Shown here: one piece after another, positions 16,338 to 17,100 of the stretch
Layout of the letters: the number at the start of each line of letters is the position of its first letter
How positions within the stretch are numbered: position 1 is the stretch's first letter
From: Elusimicrobia bacterium RIFCSPLOWO2_01_FULL_59_12
GTDB lineage: Bacteria > Elusimicrobiota > Elusimicrobia > 2-01-FULL-59-12
DNA length: 17,100 bases
NCBI GenBank assembly: GCA_001800075.1
Contig: MGUR01000044.1
Location: 4,544 to 21,643 of the forward strand
Direction of reading: 5' to 3'
Made by a program: the position numbers and the translations under genes
Notes under the pieces: generated by a model
The model's database searches: none
What the model saw: the letters and a program-made list of their open reading frames with translations, nothing else
What the model was told of the DNA's origin: nothing

Positions 16338-17100
16338 ATGGACGAACGCTTTCTCAAAGAAGAAGGCCTGGACGTCTTTACGGGCAATGAGCTGATCCTC
16401 AAAGGCGCGCTGGAAAACCGCGCGGCGCTCATCACGGGCTATCCCGGGTCCCCCGTCTCGGACGTATTTGACGCCGCCGCATCGATTGCCCCCCTGCTGA
16501 AAAAACACGGCATTCTGGCCGAGATGGCCAACAACGAAGCGCTGTCCGTCGCCCGCTTGAACGGCTCGCGGATGGCGGGCGTGCGCGCGATCGCGGTGAT
16601 GAAAAGCGTCGGCCTCCACGTCGCCTCCGACGGCCTGGCGCTGGGCAATCTCTCGGAGCCCCGCAACGAAGGGGGCAGTGTGGTCGTTGTCGGGGACGAT
16701 CCCTGGATCGACTCCACCCAGATCAATAACGATTCCCGATATTTAAGCCAGCACCTGCACATGCCGGTGCTGGAGCCGGCCACCTTTCAGGAAATCAAGG
16801 ATTGGATCGGGGTCGCCTTTGAACTCTCCTCCGCGGCGGATCTCTATATCACCTATCTCTTGACCACCCCCCAGGCGGACGGCGGCGGCACGGTCTGGGT
16901 CCGGCCCAATCAGTACCCCGCGATCAACACCCGGCACCCCACGACGCTGGATACCCTGCGGCTCGATTCCGAACGAAGGGTTCTCCTGCCGCCGCGTACC
17001 TGGGCGCGGGAAGCGACCCTCCCGCAGCGTTTTGAAACGCTTTTAAAGGAAGCGCGAACACGGCGCGTGAACCGTCCGATGTATGAGCGGCGCGAAAATT
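16338..17100 (+). CDS. iorA: indolepyruvate:ferredoxin oxidoreductase-like alpha subunit (5' part; runs off the window)
   Basis: 254 codons are open to the window edge with no stop. The N-terminus is that of the IorA/2-oxoacid:ferredoxin oxidoreductase group: GNELILKGALE, then TGYPGSPVSDVFD (residues 33-45), NNEALSVARLNGSRMAGVRAI, the MKSVGLHVASDGL segment, and GGSVVVVGDDPW followed by STQINNDSRY, which matches the IorA pattern closely. The family oxidatively decarboxylates aryl or other 2-oxoacids to acyl-CoA with TPP and ferredoxin, usually in anaerobes. The TPP-pyrophosphate and ferredoxin domains would lie beyond the window. ATG 16338 has AAGG at 16322-16325 (12 nt, long) and TAAAAT at 16326-16331. 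Exact substrate is uncertain. Confidence 0.82.
   Translation, partial: MDERFLKEEGLDVFTGNELILKGALENRAALITGYPGSPVSDVFDAAASIAPLLKKHGILAEMANNEALSVARLNGSRMAGVRAIAVMKSVGLHVASDGLALGNLSEPRNEGGSVVVVGDDPWIDSTQINNDSRYLSQHLHMPVLEPATFQEIKDWIGVAFELSSAADLYITYLLTTPQADGGGTVWVRPNQYPAINTRHPTTLDTLRLDSERRVLLPPRTWAREATLPQRFETLLKEARTRRVNRPMYERREN

Overview
The window is a GC-rich stretch from a diderm (Gram-negative type) bacterium. It carries cleavable signal peptides, a lipobox, a PorV/UPF0164-like outer-membrane barrel, an ArnT/PMT-type membrane glycosyltransferase and the start of an indolepyruvate:ferredoxin oxidoreductase-like gene. All recognised genes lie on the + strand. The mix suggests an uncultured or candidate-phylum lineage (Elusimicrobiota-, Omnitrophota- or Nitrospirota-like). 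That is inference from gene content, and no rRNA or other phylogenetic marker is present.

Layout. (a) 1-4599: a possible 3' end of an upstream gene, a Na+/Ca2+-exchanger-family protein, a SERCA-like P2A ATPase with the main Ca2+-site residues intact, then a UspA protein. This reads as a cation (probably Ca2+) efflux and stress block. (b) 4600-5551: a non-genic stretch that may hold decayed coding sequence, then an AT-richer, probably horizontally acquired ORF6N gene containing a perfect 31-bp palindrome. (c) 5570-7757: a ComEC-like channel protein without a metallo-beta-lactamase domain, overlapping nadK. (d) 7761-10048: a dispersed-repeat-like element of GTCATTCCCGC type, an ArnT-like glycosyltransferase, and a 4-bp-overlapping exported protein with a PrcB-like C-terminus.

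(e) 10313-15300 is the most unusual part. In order it holds a PorV-like barrel, a small secreted protein, a very strong intercistronic hairpin, a periplasmic protein with a PapD/DUF916-like Ig fold, an exported protein ending in a gliding-motility/FlgD-like C-terminal domain, and a second secreted protein. That last protein joins a carbohydrate-binding-like N-terminus to a C-terminal domain paralogous to the small secreted protein. The last three genes overlap by 4 bp at ATGA junctions. The layout (abundant subunit, hairpin, chaperone, two-domain adhesin) imitates a chaperone-usher fimbrial operon, but no usher is present and the subunit domain is not one I recognise. It is a candidate undescribed surface-structure or secretion cassette.

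(f) 15396-17100: a small lipoprotein, a stand-alone receiver protein, and the 5' part of an iorA-like gene running off the window.
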